From assembly GCA_964448935.1 (NCBI GenBank), contig CAYVBE010000094.1, positions 1 through 14,789 of the forward strand: 14,789 nt of DNA. Reading direction: 5' to 3'. Positions 14,300-14,789 of the stretch are shown here, in pieces (the first letter of the stretch is position 1; each line of letters begins with the position of its first letter). The DNA comes from CAYVBE01 sp964448935 (lineage in GTDB: Bacteria > Planctomycetota > Brocadiia > SM23-32). Under the pieces are notes generated by a model. That model had not been told where the DNA came from, searched no databases, and saw nothing but the letters and a program-made list of their open reading frames with translations. The position numbers and the translations under genes are program-made.

Positions 14300-14701
14300 A
14301 TGATCAAAGGCATCGCACACGTCTGTTTCACCGTCGCCGACCTGGACACCGCCATGGAGTTCTACTGCGACGCCCTCGGCCTGGGCCACGCATTCGAGTT
14401 CATCAACGACGACGGCAAGCGCTTCGGCGTCTACCTGAAGGCCGGCCGCCGGACCTTCGTCGAGCTTTTCGAGGGCGAAGTCGCCGAGGGCGCAGCATCG
14501 GCCTCGTATCAACACTTCTGCCTGGAAGTGGACGACATAGAGTCCACCGTGGCCGAGCTGCGCGAGCGCGGCGTGGAGGTCTCCAATCCCCATTACGGCG
14601 ACGACAATAGCTGGCAGGCCTGGATAACCGACCTCGACGGAAACCGCATAGAACTCCACGCCTACACCGAAGAGAGCAAACAGGGCCCCCACCTCGACTG
14701 A
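14300..14701 (+). CDS. VOC family (glyoxalase-fold) metalloenzyme
   Basis: 133-aa protein of the vicinal-oxygen-chelate superfamily, with two beta-alpha-beta-beta-beta modules. GIAHVCFTVADLDTAMEFY opens module one and YQHFCLEVDDIESTV opens module two. The four expected metal-ligand positions are filled: His7, Glu55 (FVELF), His72 and Glu118 (NRIELHAY), the pattern of glyoxalase I-like enzymes. Lactoylglutathione lyase is possible, but members also include epimerases, dioxygenases and resistance proteins, so the substrate is unassigned. The ATG at 14300 has GGAG six bases upstream. In-frame ATGs at 14288 and 14264 (the latter overlapping the previous stop as ATGA) would only add an unconserved tail. 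It is probably co-transcribed with the two genes before it. Confidence 0.85.
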   Translation: MIKGIAHVCFTVADLDTAMEFYCDALGLGHAFEFINDDGKRFGVYLKAGRRTFVELFEGEVAEGAASASYQHFCLEVDDIESTVAELRERGVEVSNPHYGDDNSWQAWITDLDGNRIELHAYTEESKQGPHLD

Positions 14702-14707
14702 GCGGCC

Positions 14708-14720
14708 AGACCACTGGTCT
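14708..14720. promoter_or_regulatory. 13-bp perfect palindrome between the VOC gene and a downstream promoter
   Basis: AGACCA-C-TGGTCT: 6-base perfect arms around one base, starting 7 bp after the VOC gene stop and ending 24 bp before the -35 box at 14745. It has no following T-run, so an operator is more likely than an intrinsic terminator, but neither is proven. Confidence 0.3.
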
Positions 14721-14744
14721 CGTGGCACACGCACACTTAACCCC

Positions 14745-14773
14745 TTGTATGGCAGCAGCTTAGGCCCTACAAT
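14745..14773 (+). promoter_or_regulatory. Predicted sigma70-type promoter reading off the right edge
   Basis: TTGTAT (14745-14750), a 17-base spacer, then TACAAT (14768-14773, 5 of 6 matches to TATAAT). Spacing is ideal. The start site would fall near 14780, where an ATG occurs. The gene it serves lies beyond the window, so either that ATG gives a leaderless start or the real start is further on. Confidence 0.5.
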
Positions 14774-14789
14774 GGAGCCATGTGTATGC

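Overview
The window is a GC-rich, gene-dense bacterial segment. It carries two N runs, 100 N at 5241-5340 and 10 N at 7771-7780, which suggests a draft or metagenome-assembled scaffold. The gene set is bacterial. Three features fit a planctomycete or related PVC-type lineage: a eukaryote-type UDP-sugar pyrophosphorylase, a DUF116 protein beside def-fmt, and a membrane-bound spermidine-synthase-like pair. That placement is an inference with low confidence. Hydrogenase maturation genes point to an anaerobic or facultative hydrogen metabolism. No hydrogenase structural gene, rRNA, tRNA or CRISPR array is visible.

Region 1 (6-1966, + strand) is a short formyl-methionine cluster: def (peptide deformylase), fmt (methionyl-tRNA formyltransferase) and a small Cys-rich DUF116 protein. 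It ends tail-to-tail against the next block, with only 7 bp between stop codons.

Region 2 (1974-12027, - strand) is a run of ten co-directional genes that overlap or sit at most 35 bp apart. In transcription order they are metX, metW, nth, hypF, hypC, hypD, hypE, a UAP1-like UDP-N-acetylhexosamine pyrophosphorylase, a histone-deacetylase-family deacetylase, and comF. It looks like one long transcription unit mixing methionine synthesis (metX/metW), base-excision repair (nth), the NiFe hydrogenase CN-ligand pathway (hypFCDE; no hypA or hypB here), nucleotide-sugar synthesis and a ComF-type phosphoribosyltransferase. hypE is cut by the 100-N gap. I recovered its true C-terminus (ending PRIC) on the far side of the gap, and the frame and length show that the 100 N is a placeholder of the wrong size.

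Region 3 (12028-12588) is non-coding between divergent units. It holds an imperfect palindrome close to metX and a cluster of dispersed palindromic repeats of the CGTCATTGCGAG type: two direct 55-bp copies, an inverted arm and degenerate copies. A near-identical 29-bp direct repeat frames the cluster. A perfect inverted repeat abutting a TACAAT -10-like box lies before the next gene.

Region 4 (12589-14701, + strand) encodes a six-helix membrane protein, a membrane-anchored spermidine-synthase-like protein and a VOC/glyoxalase-fold enzyme, probably co-transcribed. The first two look like the separated halves of a protein that is often fused. Region 5 (14702-14789) has a 13-bp palindrome and a good sigma70-type promoter firing off the right edge.
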